A stretch of DNA of 64,000 nucleotides from Prosapia bicincta (GCA_036971475.1 JBAIZL010000001.1:97390350-97454349), one strand, 5' to 3'; shown: positions 1 to 13,995, counted from the stretch's first letter. Program-made: numbers and translations. Notes: generated by a model from the sequence alone, not told the origin.

Positions 1-1288
1 CAAAAACTTTTACGAGATATTTGAAACAAAAAGTAAAGACATTAGAACATCTGTTGAAAAACGAGCTTCGCAGACTTGCTTTCACTGACGGAAACGGTAA
101 AGGAAGCTTTTCGGACTCATAAAACAAGCCAGCAATGTTTCCAAGAGACAGTTGCAATGCCACCGAAGAAATTTATTTGTTTTAAAGTCAAATTCACAAG
201 TCACATTCTTTACCTGAAACAAAGTATTTCGAAGGGAATTCAATGTCACTAATAAAGTGTTTCAGCAACGATAATAGAATTAAATATTGTAAAATTGTAC
301 GGTCGTTTTTAAACTTATTAAAAAAAATACATTTAAAACAAGGAACCAAGTAAAATTACCTTCCAAAATAGAACAATGATAAAATGTCAATACTGATGAA
401 GAAAGAGTGGAAAATAAACTTGACTATGTGATGATATTCGAAGGTCAGTTAAGTTAATCAAAAGATTTATTATTAGGTTCTTTATTAAATTGATTCGGCT
501 CATTATTTTTGCTACTTATTTCCACAATATTCATTATAAATTCATTTTCCCAGTAGTAATCGCCGATTACTATTGTAATACTCGTTTTTATCCTGACAAA
601 CGTTTTGAAAGCATTTTTTTTTCGTTACATGACATCCTAAACTAGAACTCAGATTTAACATCTGTCATATAACTTGCGGAGGGAAAACATTTACCTATTT
701 AGACATAACGTATACGTAAGAATTATTTTTAGTTTATTTTACAAAATATAATTTTCTATACTTAAAAGTACATCAATTCTTCGTACGTTAATAATAAATA
801 TATAAAACTGTGTCATTTTTAAATAAAAACGACAAAATTAATTTAAATTTAAAACCGGTAAAAGACATTTTTTTAAAATTTCATTAACTTGATTAACATA
901 ACTATTCACCATAAATTACAATCACAATATCCATAAAGTGATCGCTGTTTTTTATTTCCTGTTTGACCAACTTTTCTTGATATATTCTTTTTACTACGGT
1001 TAATATTGACTGAAGAGAACCTGCTTCTAGGCTAACACTTTCGTGGATGTCTCTTGTAAAATTAGTATGTATTTTACGTGAGCAAAATCGATGTGGAGAA
1101 AAAAACATTTCCGTCGCGTTATTGGGTACTTGCTTTTTAAATAGAAATAGTTTCGCGGCTCGCAGTACTAAAATAAGGTTGGTTATTAAAACAAACTAGG
1201 TTATACTGCTTCTTCAAACGGAATCTAGCATTTATTTCGATAATGAATGTTTGCCAGTTGTCTTTACCATGGCGTTGTAGTTGCCACA
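1..1288. other. AT-rich DNA, no gene seen
   Basis: Only short chance frames. 50-180 is slightly richer in GC but no domain or splice pattern is readable. Confidence 0.5.
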
Positions 1289-1489
1289 GAGGCTGATCTC
1301 TCACTTAAGAAAAAATATTGGGTTGTTTTTGTCATTATAAGAGAATGTAGCGTTTTGAACCAAATTAACCAAATAATATCGGAGGCTGATCTCTCACTTA
1401 AGAAAAAATATTGGGTTGTTTTTGTCATTATAAGAGAATGTAGCGTTTTGAACAAAATTAACCAAATAATATCGGAGGCTGATCTGATA
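1289..1489. repeat. 93-bp tandem duplication, about 2.1 copies
   Basis: Units start at 1289, 1382 and 1475 (partial) and differ at about one position. Because 93 is a multiple of three, both strands keep an open frame across the copies; this is not evidence of coding. Confidence 0.9.
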
Positions 1490-4400
1490 GATTCTTTTGT
1501 TCTGTAGCGCGCCCACATTTATCTATAACCCATTTACTTCTTCACCTATGCGGAGTGAGGCTCCATTGCAAAGGCGGCTATTGGATCAGGTAACTTGTTT
1601 GGCCAGTAGCGACAGGTCTTGGGCATTGCTTCAGATTCACAATACAGGTTGGGAGCACTGAAAGGAGATGCGAAGCGATGGCAGGGGCACATTCCTCTTT
1701 TAAACTGAAACGGCTGACGTCCTCATGATTGGCTGGAGATAATAAATATTTTATAATTGAATTTAAAAGAGAGTGTTAATACTTTAGGTTAAGATATTGT
1801 TAGGATTTAATGTTTAGGCCTACATATCTTATTCGCCTAATAGGTTATAGTAGGCCACCGAGGATTTTTATTTAAAGTCAATTTGTTATGAAATGTACGA
1901 TGTTAAAATAAATGAATCTCTCTCATTTAGAATTTAGTATCTTATCTTAGCCCACTAGGGATAACAGTTTTGCCCTACTAGAAAACTGGTTAAATGCTAG
2001 TTCCCCGATATTGCTCTTAAAGATAACGGGCGTCTTGAAGCGGCTTTTGCTCGAGTTAGAGCCGGACTATTCTGCAACTCTCAGAATTACCAGGAACTCT
2101 TTGAAATTTATTTTACATGATTTATAATTTTTCTAAATAAACGGAAAAAATTATTGGGCGGATTAAAAATTTTCTTTTTTTAATAATATTATATAATAAT
2201 AAATTCATTAGCTATAACATAGTAAACTTTTTTTTTCAAATGCTAGAGTGTTTTACTTTTAATTATGTATTCCTCGTTTTAAATGAAAATTCAAAATAAT
2301 ACTGTGTTCTTATTTTTATTAACTTGTAGCGCTGAAAAGAACATATTTATCATTTAGCAATTGTAAATAAGTTTAAGCAAATTTCTATTCACAAATTTTA
2401 TAAAAGGTTTGTGTTAAGAATTAAAGGGTTTCCAGTGTGTTCTCCCAATGAAACTACCTACACGCCCTTAATAAAAGCTCTTTAATATAATTTTTACCGT
2501 TTAAGTGTTGAATTTCTAAACGACGATTTTTCAAAGGTTCACTAGAGCTGAACATTTAGTAATTTATTTCTTCAGAGACAACATTTTACACCACCGTGAC
2601 TAAATTTTTAACGTTATTCAACACAAATTTTTTCAGCCATCAACGAACTTTAAATTAATAATTAATTATATTGAAACTTTGAGAAAAAGTAATTTGCGTT
2701 AAACTTTGCAGATGACTAACGGAAAGAATTACATGGGTAATTGCTTCTTCGTTCGAGTGAAAAAGAGAATATCGAAGAAAGAACACTTTGATATTTGAGG
2801 AATTGTTTAATGATTAATGAATTAAATGTTTATGAATTAATTATTATGAAAGTTAATGCAATTCGATTCCATTAGCTGGCCACGTGTCTCCTCCTGACCA
2901 GTTTTGCAATTTGTTTGCATTACTAGATAATCATTTATATTTTTAGATTGTTCTTTTAAAAGATTTCTAGAAGCATTTGTGTAAAATATATTCTTTGAGA
3001 TTTCCATTAAAATTATTCAAAAAATTTAAATTAATTAACTATTTTTAATAAATATATTTATTTATATACAATCAGTAATATCCAAGGCTCCAAGAACCTT
3101 GAGAGAATGGAGAAACTATAGTAATTTAGTAATCATAGATATTTTAAAATACATTCTACCGGTTGATGTAAAAGTTATGTAGGAACAAAACAAAAGTAAT
3201 ATAACTTGAGAGTGACTCCCTATTAATTAGATATTTTTAAAAAGGACACATTTAACATGACTTTCCAAGAAAAGTAAAATTATGACATCAAGATTTCCTT
3301 TAAAAATATTATTTAAGGTTTACTGTATTACAATATAGCTGAAAAGTCAATACAGATTTATTTTTTCAGTAAAGTTTGAGAGCGCCCATAATAATCAGGC
3401 TTATTGCAACGTAGCATCGTTTTCAAGTGCAGCAATGGAATAAAGCTTCCAAAATAAAGGATAATTCTCTTTTGAACAAGCTATTTTTATTTTTTGAGTA
3501 TAACAGTTTTTTATAGTTTAAAAAACGTTTTTTTAATATAAAATGTATCTTAACTGGTTTACATTGTAACTGAATTGTAATGTTGTATCAAATTTTTTTA
3601 TTAAGACACTTCGTGTGTGTTGTGAGGTTATTTTTATTTTTCTTAATCTTCGGCCTATATTTTTTTGCGGTCCAAAGTATTATTTTTTTTGTGTGATCCT
3701 AAGGACCTTCTACATTACAGACAATAAATGTTTTAAAACAAGTCAATAAAAATAGCAAGTAAATAACCGAATTCGGATATCTAGAATGTGTATGTTCTTT
3801 AGGTCAAAACGCAACAAGATATGGCAAGACAGAGTCCGATTGTAAAAGGTACTTTTGCCATTTAAATGATGTTAATACCATCTAAAAGCCTTGTATCAAA
3901 CACCCTGTTACTACAGTTGGCAAAAAACTGGATTTTCGTAATAGTCAGTGTTTTTAATTTGATAAAATACTTAATGCTCTTTATGTACACATGAAGTCAC
4001 TTTACGCGAAGTAACTTACAAACGCAAGAGTTACGCTATCTAAAGATAGTTCGCTTTTGAAACTAATCGTTCACAAGGAAATCATTTTAAAAAATCAGTT
4101 AATATTCCCTGATATAATTCTAACATGTTGAAAGGATGAATACTTCATTTTAGCGCAACATGTTCGTAACAGCAATGTGCAAGGACATGTAATACTTGCG
4201 TACGCTGTGCAGGCCCCTGGATTAGGAGTAATTTTGGAGAATATTGTACAAATGTTTCGAAACGTGAGGAATGAATATAATTTCAATAAACAGATTATTT
4301 CACCATTTCAAGTATATTAGCTTATTTTTTTTAAATAATGCAAAATTGATATTTAGATTTTTAAAATCTTCTCTCAGTAACAATGGACGTGTACTATATT

Positions 4401-5339
4401 CAGCGACCTCGATATTGGAACCCCTTGGCAGTTTTATGACAGTCATTTTTTTATTAATTCTGACAGTTACTAAATAATAGAGATTATATTGTATTTTAGA
4501 ATTTACATATGAGAATATACAAAGTTACAAATATGAGCACGTGTTTTGCTCATGAAGAATAACTTTGTACACTATTTAGATTGCTTTCGAGAATCTAGAG
4601 GTAACCAGTTTTTGGAATCGATTCCAAAGAGAATTTTTCCTACGATTTTGAAAGTGTGGAAGAAAACAATAATTCAAAACAATAAAATGTTACAATACTA
4701 GTTTTAAATAATATATATCTTTCACAAAAACGGAAATATTTGGACAAATTAATTTTGTTCAAGAGATTGGAAAGTCATTCTGCAATCTTATCATATGGTC
4801 TCCGAGTCTAGTAAGGATAATGTTCGCTAGGTGTAAAACAAGTGGAGTTACAGAAAGAACATGGAGTTGGGAAATCCTTGCTCACTGAGTGTGAAATTTT
4901 AATCGGAGTAAATGTATAAGCTAAGGAAATTTAAAATTATTTTTAAATATTTCCATATGGTCATCTTTACAGTTAAATTTAAATGCCTTTTGTAAGATAA
5001 CTACTGAAAATTATAACTACTTTTTCTTCATTTTAATTATTTACCTTTCTTGCCCAAGAATATTTTAGGAATTTGATAGTGTGATGAACATAAATTTCAT
5101 TTTTAATTGTTATTGAATTTATTTATTTTCTTTTAAACGAATAAATCTTAAAAGGAATACTCTTTATGTTTTTGTTCAACATAAAGTTTTCGAAATCTTG
5201 TTGCTGTTCATAACGAGCTGGTTGTTAATCACTTATTACACTTTTGCTATTACTTGCGACCAGACTTTTTGTTAACTAAAGGTTGTTAAACTGTTAACTT
5301 ACACTTGGAGGAAACGTTTTCGTCTTACTTCTTCGGCCT
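1490..5339. other. AT-rich DNA, no gene seen
   Basis: A GC-richer patch at 1500-1740 (with AGTAGCGACAGGTCTTGGGC) and another at about 1960-2100 may be old transposon pieces; nothing identifiable. The rest is AT-rich with short random frames. Confidence 0.45.
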
Positions 5340-5740
5340 CGTATTTTTGCCGCTAGGAATGCTGCAGTTGTGCTTCCATGGTATCATTTTTTTGAAAGTT
5401 ACAAGTGATGTGATCGAAGAGTATGTATTATCTGTGCCGTGTTTGTTCATTTAGGATGTCATTTTTATGTGTGTTGCTATGTCTATATATTTCATACTGT
5501 TCTAGCGTGTTTAATTTATGGCTTTTGTTGCATTTGTGGAGGATGCTCATGTTATTTTCCATATTTTGCATGAGTGTTTAGTGTCCATCAGGCGATTTGC
5601 GAAGGTGGATTCAATAGTAGTGTGCAATGCACTTGTGTGCTCTTTATATCTTTCGGCGAGAGATCTGCCTAATTGTCCAATATAGAACTTATTGCAGTTG
5701 TTGCATTTTAGTTTGTATACGTCAGGTTATTGTTTTGTTT
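5340..5740 (-). pseudogene. Decayed GIY-YIG endonuclease of a second PLE family
   Basis: On the minus strand from about 5730 the translation reads VYKLKCNNCNKFYIGQLGRS then LAERYKEH: the GIY-YIG fold with the Cys pair and catalytic Arg. It continues towards the typical tail (LNTLEQYEIYRHS, then ILNEQ), but only after frameshifts near 5550 and 5490. This is a different family from the copy at 9.2 kb. No reverse transcriptase is visible upstream. It is inactive. Confidence 0.75.
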
Positions 5741-8638
5741 TCTGTGTCATACAACGTTATAGAATATTTTCTAAATACTTTATTTTATAAATAAAAGTTA
5801 GACATAATTTTGCTGTGGTATATCATTGTTATTAAGTGTATAAAATTAAACGAAAATAAATTCAAACCTATTCTTCAGAAAATAATTACTAAAAGAAGGT
5901 TTGAGTAACGAATACAACTTTTCATGATAAGAATTTGTCAATTGCCGAATAAGATAAATACGTTGGAAGAAACACTAATAAACCTGCTAAACATATCCAG
6001 AAGCAGTTTATATTTCAATATCGAGCCCAGGGAGCTGCTTTTATTGGTAGGTAATTGAATAATAGTTGTGTGTGAGGTTGGAAAGATTAATCAACATAAA
6101 TGGAAATATATTCGCTGAGTTCAAGATAAATATCTCTTAATGTTAGTACAACGTCATTCAGAATTTAAAAAAAGAGTTTGGTCTACTTTCCCGGATCGCA
6201 TCATATTGTTTTCTTTTCCCGTTTTACGACCGACAAACATTTCCGACAAATATGACATGGCAGGAAACTTTATAACAGTGAAGTCAGAGTTTTGTACAAT
6301 CGTTTGGCCATTTATTCAACATTGTAACTTTTTATGCATATCATTTAAAGAAATATTTATTCGCATTTAATTGTTTGGAAACTGAAACCTATATTTCATA
6401 ATAAACAACAAAATATCTATGTAATAATTATTTTACTGCCTTTATATTTTTTTTAGACACACATGCTATTTTCATAAATTATTTTACAAGGAAATATTAG
6501 TTTAAAGTTGGCATTTACTTAATCAAATCCACTAAATAAAACAATACTTTTCTTGGTATCGTAAAAGCATCTAGATTTAGTTAGAAGATTAGATAGCCTA
6601 CTTTGTATCTCCTTATGGCTTTACTTATCTTCTACTCGTCAGATGGCTGCATTATGAATCGGTTTTCGGTATAGACCACAATTTATAAAATCAAGATAAA
6701 TGGACAACGTATAAGAACTCTCTCTTTTTTCAGTCTGTCTGATTTCCTCGGATTAAGTCGAAGGGTGAAGGGCATTTGTACCCTCACCCCTCCTTATTTG
6801 TCTCTTCGTTACTTGTTGCTTGCGAGTCAAAGATATAAAAGACAAGGTTTCCTCAAATCCGACAATAATCTGTCTCCCACCTTTTCTCTCTCTCTTTGGT
6901 TCATTCTATGCTAACATTCTGTTTATCTCTTTACATATGACTAAATATAGTACTTTAAACAATTTATTTAACCAAAAAATACAATTCCTCTTGTAGCAAA
7001 GATTTAAGATATTGACATGCTTAGAAGGACTAATTGTTTGGTAACTTTTTGGACTCACGCACAAATGTCTTATGAAGAAACAATTATGAAAAGAATAACT
7101 ATCAGCTTTACTCTTAAAATTTCTTTTCATTTTAAAAATTAAAATTTGAATTAGGAAAATCATCAGTGATATTTTATTAATTTAAAACATGGATAGTAAA
7201 GAAACAATGGAAAATAAAATAATTCCTATAGAAATCATCCTCTGGAGGCATTCTCAACTAGCACTTTTTTTAAAAGCTTTGAATAAGAGATTACGAAGAT
7301 TGGTAGACACAGGCGAAACAAGAAGTAAGAAGTGAAACCAGAATAGAAATGGGAAAAGAGGGCATCCTACAATAAAATGGAATAAATAGATTGAAGGAAC
7401 AATGAAAGTCGCAGAAGTGTTCCTCAAACAGTGGTAAACGGAGTGAAGGTTGTCAGTGGGTTAAAGCTCTTTACAGTTATGATCAGGCAGATACACTTCA
7501 AAGCATTTTAGAATATGAAAAATAAAAAATCCAACTACGTTTGAAAATTATAATCGTTCAAAAGTTACTTTTCAAAATGAAAATAGATATTTAACGAAAA
7601 TGTTTCGAAATATAAAGTTATTTTATTATAAATATATTTTGATTTACGACAGTAAATATTAAAACAATTAACTCAAAATCTCAATATATACATACTAGAT
7701 TCATCAGGCATTGGCTAGTAGTACATCGTCGTCTATATTTACCGTTATGAATTTGTTCTCACTAGCTAAGCTTTATTTAGCCTAGTTATTTTGATTTGTT
7801 AACTTCAAGTTCTGATTATATTTTTTTTAAAGCCATCTTTTATATAGGTCTGTCTCTCCCCCCTCTCACTCCCCCTCCCTCTCTGTCTCTCTCTTTTTCT
7901 CTCTCTCTCTCTCTCTTTCTCTCAATATGTATGTATATAGAGGTACAAATATTCTAATATCAGCGTTTCTTAATGTAGGTTTTCTATTTATTATAGTTTA
8001 TAAAAAACGGATTTAAATACAATCTTCGTAAAAAAATATTTTTCATCAATGTAGCTCTTGAACAAATTAATTTTGAATAATTTTCCTTTACTTAATATGA
8101 AAACCGTATTAGTTTAAACAGAAAGTCAACACTGGAACCGTAAGGAGAACGTTCCCACTTTGATTACACATGTTCTGGACGATATTGTTTGAGTAAGGCC
8201 TTTTCCTTGGAAACAACTTCAGTAGGAGTGTATACTGTACAACTTTGTTTAAAGAACTTGTTAATATATTTGGTACAAGTGTTTGCATGCTGCGTACTTT
8301 GATTTTGAGTGGCAGGTAATATTTTCTTTAAAGTATGTGGATTTAACTAATTAATGAAATAAATATGATTATTCAGAAAACTATGTTTGATGAAGCCAAA
8401 CGATAAAAGCACAAAATATTACGTTAGTAAAATGTTATTTAATATGTTTGTTTTAAAATTTATTAAAATGACCAAAGCTATTAATTATTGTCCTTTTGCC
8501 TCATTATAATAAACCATGAGAAATTCAGTTTTTCAGTCGGATATTTTTTCATTATTTCTTCAGTTTTTAGATATTTGAAATGCCTAATTACGTCTTTGGT
8601 TTATAAGTAAACTGTTCATATATACACAAATACTACAT
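5741..8638. other. AT-rich DNA with a possible retroelement scrap
   Basis: About 7340-7420 reads GKRGHPTIKWNK in one frame, faintly like the Gly-Arg-Pro...Trp tail of some insect retrotransposon or transposon proteins, but too short to call. A CT-rich stretch is at 7848-7922. Confidence 0.3.
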
Positions 8639-8643
8639 GTATA

Positions 8644-8716
<73 letters not shown>
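8639..8716. repeat. (TA)n tract at the 3' edge of the PLE
   Basis: About 35 TA units with GT interruptions at both ends. It adjoins the element's minus-strand 3' end. Confidence 0.95.
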
Positions 8717-8807
8717 GCTGAAACGTATTCCTTCACGGATGGAAACATATGATGAATAGTTACTATCTGGAGTATATCCGTTCATTCTGCAGTCCATAAA
8801 TTCGCAG

Positions 8808-8836
8808 TTCCGACGTTTCGCTAGAATCTCATCCAG
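8808..8836 (-). ncRNA. Hammerhead-like motif in the PLE 3' region
   Basis: Minus-strand CTGGATGAG, a short ATTCTA insert, then GCGAAACGTC. PLEs are known to carry hammerhead ribozymes near their termini. Here the invariant CTGATGA has an extra G and stem II is weak, so it is probably a degenerate or different fold. Confidence 0.3.
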
Positions 8837-9229
8837 CATTGACGAGGTAAACCCAACAACAGTAGAAGAGCGAGTGAAGAGCGCAGATAACTCGGCTCCT
8901 ATATATAGAGGAATGAAGCCAAGCCCACTGACGTCAATCCAAACATAGACGTCAATCTACACAATGACGTCAATCCACGCACACCTGATCCAAACAATTA
9001 CCCAAATTCCTTTACCTTTGATCACCTTTCTGCCGATAAAATCTATCGATGACACACTTCCAGACTGCGGGCAAATTCAAAGTATCATCGCGTTGTTAAG
9101 ACTCTCTCGCTTCTCTATTTCGATAGCCTCACGAATAATTCTAGTTCTGTAGCTTTCCACTTGAGCAATCTGTCGGCAATATTGGAAATCAATGGTATGC
9201 CCTGTATCGCAGTGGTGCCTGTACAAAAC

Positions 9230-9796
9230 CTACGTTTTCTGCTTGTTTTTAAGGCCCAGTTTGTGCTCCTCAAGCCTAGCTGAGATACGTCTGTTCGTTT
9301 GGCCAATGTACGATTTCTTACAAACTTCACAGGAAACGCTGTAAACACCATGGTTTTTCAAGAAGATCTTATCTTTGGCGTTACCAACAACCTTGTCGAT
9401 TGTGATGTAAGGTTTGTTAACGGAACGTAAACCATGCCTCCTAAAGGGTCTGCCAATCCTATCAGTGGTTCCTTTAATAAAGGGCAGAATTACAGTACCA
9501 GCCTTCTCAGTCTCTTTTTCGTCCACCTCAACAGGAAGGAAACTTTGGCGGTTTAACGCTTTATTAATGGCATATTCCTTATAGCCATTGATTCTAAGCA
9601 CCTCTCTCATAGTAACAAGTTCCTGGTCCCTCGAATCGATGTCTGTTAACTTGTGAGAGCGAGAGAAGAGCGTGTCAGCGACAGCCTGGATATGAGATGG
9701 GTGGTGATGTGACTCAGTGTTAAGATATCTGTTGGTATGAGTCGGTTTTCTGTAGGCCGAATGGTGAACACAACCATTCTGACCCTTCCTAACCAA
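9230..9796 (-). pseudogene. PLE reverse transcriptase C-terminus plus GIY-YIG endonuclease fragment
   Basis: Minus-strand open frame of 188 codons. Residues 15-70 match the end of PLE reverse transcriptases (YRKPTHTNRYLN followed by a His/Ser-rich stretch). Residues 148-185 are the start of the GIY-YIG nuclease: GVYSVSCEVC, then KKSYIGQTNRRISARLEEHK. This has the typical Cys pair before the YIG and the catalytic Arg. A TAG at about 9230 interrupts it. The same frame continues beyond to about 9085 with the His/Cys-rich part (HHCDTGHTIDF) and conserved REAIEIEK, then shifts. The catalytic RT palm is absent, having been lost at the (TA)n junction at 9800. Confidence 0.85.

Positions 9797-9799
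<3 letters not shown>

Positions 9800-9843
<44 letters not shown>
9800..9843. repeat. (TA)n tract at the 5' truncation of the PLE
   Basis: About 22 TA units starting right where the reverse transcriptase frame is cut. Confidence 0.95.
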
Positions 9844-9849
<6 letters not shown>

Positions 9850-10215
9850 TATTTTTGTTTAATACCTATTAATACTTTAAATTTCCTTAATAACCTAATG
9901 GCAGATCACAAACAATTAATTCATCTTTTTTAAAACCCTCAATGTTTCGAATTTCTTTCCGAAATCCATTTTCAAAAGCTCACTTTAATTAACCTAAGGT
10001 TCAACAAAGATTACAGCTTATATAATTTTCTGATAAAAATTACGATTTTGGTGTTGTTGGTTTTTATTATGTTTAATGTACTGTTATGCATTTTATAATT
10101 TGTAAGCTATGTTGAATATTAGTTTAGGTGAGCTCTTGAAAAGGAATGAAATTACTCTTTGGTATTGAAATTCGAAACTGTGTGTGTTGAATAAACTACA
10201 TATTATTATTATTGG

Positions 10216-10238
10216 CACAACACGCACGCACACACACA

Positions 10239-10324
<86 letters not shown>
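10216..10324. repeat. (CA)n(TA)n microsatellite
   Basis: About 44 CA units with few changes, then about 11 TA. Confidence 0.95.
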
Positions 10325-11999
10325 ACAAAATAGAATATATTTAATTTTTAATGAATAAAACTTTGGTATATTATTGGTAAATGAGAATAATTACTAAATT
10401 TAAATAATGAAATTAACTAAAGCAATAAATATTTTTGCAGTAAATATTTTTACAGCCATGTGATTTTGTCATATCACGTAATTTGTGTTTACATTGAACG
10501 ATGTTTGGAGCCTAAACGTTTGAAAAACATAAACAAATAGAAAAACAGAAATAGAATGCTTCTAATACTATGACTCATGAGAAGCTCAAATTGTACTATC
10601 TTGTCAAATTTATATTTATAGGTAAACAGATAATGTTAATACACTTTTTTGTGAATCACAAGAGGTGAGTCCTTTTTTCGTGAAATCTTTTTCCACTTTT
10701 GACTGTTTGACTACTAGGCTGTGAACAAAGTTTAGAAGATAGGTTATAATATAAAAATCAAAGGTCAAAGTTAAAATACAGAGTCTGTCTATAAATGAGT
10801 AAAAAAATTGAATTTAGATAAATTTTTATAAGGTTATACTGTTTTTCGCAAAGAGTATTTAAAACATGTTAGTCCGTTACGAAGGTGATTGAATACACAA
10901 CCTTAAACAGTCACTGATCATTCTAAAATTATGTACTGAGCCTATATAAGAAAATAAAAGCTCACGTAATATAATTAAGGCCGCACCTTTTCATTGGTAT
11001 ATGTTTTGTTGCTACAATATCGTATTCTCTGTCTTTATTTGACAATGTACTGTGTAACTCAAGTTACATTCGAGTTACAGAGCCATTCCACTGAAACTAG
11101 TCCAGCAATGTGCTTAAAGGTTGAAGGCAAATCCGTTTAGAATTAATAAATTAAAATTCCATAAACATAAAATTTAAAAATAATCATTACTTTGCTATGA
11201 TGCTATTTCCCATTATAATAAAGCGTAAAAGCAGAAAATTTAGCCCCGGCTTATGCCTTTGTCCATTTATATTCAGGGTCACGGTAGGGAAAAAACAAAT
11301 GCTAAGGGAAAGCACGAATTTGCCGACAAAACGCGCGTAAGAGAAGTGAAACTGATGCATTGTTAGAAACAATAGACTGTGGCCGAGCTGCCTTTAAACA
11401 ATTGCGTGTTTTGATTTATTGTTTGGAGGGAGAATTTTTCTGTCTGCAACTCTAGAGCGCTTTCACTTGAATATTTAATAACTTACCATATTTATGGGAT
11501 TCTGCAGTAAAAAAACTTGATAAATTGAAAATTATACTAAATTAGTAACATCCTATTCAAGTGTTTGGCCGAATATTGTGCAAATATTAGTTTTACGTAA
11601 TGAATAAAATATTTTGGTACGTTTAAGAACTGTAAAACTTAGTCGTGTAGAGAATATCTTTTGATAGTCGGAGTAAGCTTATATTAAATTATAAAATAAA
11701 ACTTGCTCCAGACTTTATAATTGTTGCAAATTAAATTAACTAACTCCCAGAAGTATTATACTTCGTGCGAACCATCGTTGGGTATACGAAAAAGCTCACC
11801 AGTCTCTCAAGTGCAAGGAAAATGGTAAACTTGTCAATTCAAGTAATTTATTGTTGGGATCTAATATATATACGGGGGAGTTTTACCTTTCAAGCCGACT
11901 TAGATAGATGTATATTAGTTCTTAACTCTTAAAATAAGTTAGCTTTGTAGATATTGTTTGATTAATTACAACACACTTTTCTTGATATTTTATTCCCCG
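10325..11999. other. AT-rich DNA, no gene seen
   Basis: No coding, RNA or repeat structure beyond AT-richness could be supported. Confidence 0.5.
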
Positions 12000-12600
12000 T
12001 ATATTGATTCTCAGGTCTAGACACTTACAAGGTATCGAATCCTGAGTTAGTTACTAAGGTATTCTATTGCCTGTAGGTATTATCTCTTGATTTTTCCAGT
12101 TACCAAGAAGTTCTTTCGTTAACAATGATGCAAAATTCCTAATTTTATTCGGACGTTAAATGTATTCGTTAGTAGTACATCAGGCCTCATCAGCAGATTC
12201 AGATGTAGGATGATTCTTAATTGCTAAAAGTTTTTAAATTTTCTGGGCATTATAAGGTTTCAATCATTTACAGGGTCCCGAATCCATAAGTAGTTAATAA
12301 GGGCCTCCATTTGTCAGTTCGTTAATTATCTCTTAATTTTTGAATCTATTAAGACATTCGTTTGTTAACAAAGATGCAATATTTTAAATTTTATTCAGGC
12401 CTCCAGAAGTATTTCGATAATAATAAAACAGGACTTTTGATTCAATCTGAAGCTTCGGATTTCCTTTGATTCCTAATGACTCAAAGATCTTAAATTTTCT
12501 AGACTTCCACGACTTCACTTGTTTTAATGATTTACGACTCTTGATTCTTTACACGTCTTGTTTCCAGATTTCAGTCGGTTCATTATGACTAGCATATCTT
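12000..12600. repeat. Degenerate ~250-bp tandem repeat, 2-3 units
   Basis: GTTAACAATGATGCAAAAT (about 12118) recurs as GTTAACAAAGATGCAATAT (about 12365). TTAAATTTTCTGGGC and TTAAATTTTCTAGAC are offset similarly. A third, weaker unit follows 12510. Confidence 0.6.
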
Positions 12601-13995
12601 TATATTTTCACTTTTCCATTACGGTTAAAAATTGTGAGCGATTCTCTAGGAAATTCAGATGTCATTTCCTAAATTATCATAATGAAGCAATTAATTAATA
12701 TTATTCACATCTTTTGGTTCTTTTAGCAATTCTCTATTTCTCTACCGTCTTAATTCCTTAGTGATGCCTCTATGTTGACAATAACTCAAGTATCTTGATT
12801 TGTTTTCATTCTGAACACAATGATAATTAGCCGTTATAAATGATTTGTATTCTAGTTTAATCATTACTGCATAGAAAAAATCAAAAACTGTTGAAATCCT
12901 ACTAGTTATATAATTGTAAATCTCAATAATTTAAATGTAAATTACTTTTGAGAAAACCGTACTTCCGAGATAGTAAAACGATCTCCCTAACTAAAGTTAA
13001 ATATCTCAACCACAATTTTTACTAATATTTCAGAGTTGTTTTTTTAAATTCTCATGACAAATTGTATTTTTTTTTTTAAATATATGCAGCGAATTTAGGC
13101 CATAAATTTGATTAAATTTTGATTCTTATACGTGTTGCGAAAGAAAGAAACTAGTTTATAAACTATGTAGAAAACAATTCACCTCTGACGTTAAATCAAG
13201 ATAGAAGAAACATTGCAAAGAATTGCATTATTTTTCATACTGTCGATCGAGTTCCATTATCAAGAAGTAAAAAATGTACCTGCATTGTGACGCTGTTAAA
13301 TAACTTGTTACAAGATATTCTCAATTTTGAAACATATAACAGATACAGTATTCGGATGTTTATTATCCCCTTTCGTGAAAGGAGCCCATTTACAAAATTA
13401 ATTTCCAATATCTGTTATTGACAAAATAAATATCCTGATATTTATCTTTCTCAACTGAAGCAGACAAGATTAATTTCGTTCAATTTAACTATAACAATTG
13501 ACAAATGAAAATATATTGCTCCAAATGTCTTGAATGTTTCAATCATAGACAACAAAACTAATGATCGTAAATATCCGGGATGAGCTTTAAATGAAATCAT
13601 TTATTTAGTTTTTTATAACTTTAATGATTTGTGACATTTTAATTTCTTGTGAGAAATTACTTAAGGTCCTATAACAGAATCGTACTTCGTAAGATATGTA
13701 AAATCTGTTTATACACATTTACAGTCATTATAACGTTTTGAAAACGTTTTTGCATAAAATATATATTTTAAACTGTTTAACAAAAATTACAACTATTTCT
13801 ACTAAAGTGTTGCCGTTAGTACTAATGCAAAGGAAAACACTGTACCTAAATTAAAAATTTTATTGGCAAATTTTTCATTTAAAAAATATCTAAAATATTA
13901 TTATTCAAGGAAAACAAAGTACTAACTATTTCTTAAACACATGTACTTTTTTAGTAGTACATCTTGACAATTTTCTAGTAGCAAACACTAATTGA
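12601..13995. other. AT-rich DNA, no gene seen
   Basis: Only short chance frames; no splice-linked exons or domains. Confidence 0.5.

Larger units (their letters stand above)
8717..9799 (-). mobile_element. 5'-truncated Penelope-like retroelement inserted in (TA)n
   Basis: The element is read on the minus strand and bounded on both sides by (TA)n tracts. From its 5' side it shows the C-terminal (thumb) end of a PLE reverse transcriptase, a linker, a GIY-YIG endonuclease, and a ~330-base 3' region. That 3' region contains a GATGAG...GCGAAACGTC motif at about 8808-8836. The last ~110 bases recur as an inverted pair at 37014-37252. PLEs are retroelements with RT plus GIY-YIG. Truncation at the RT side and a stop in the endonuclease mean it is dead. 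Confidence 0.85.

Noticed and set aside
1247..1518. Open frames on both strands with an internal 31-residue repeat
   Set aside because: Explained by a 93-bp tandem duplication whose length is a multiple of three; no domain, no splice context.
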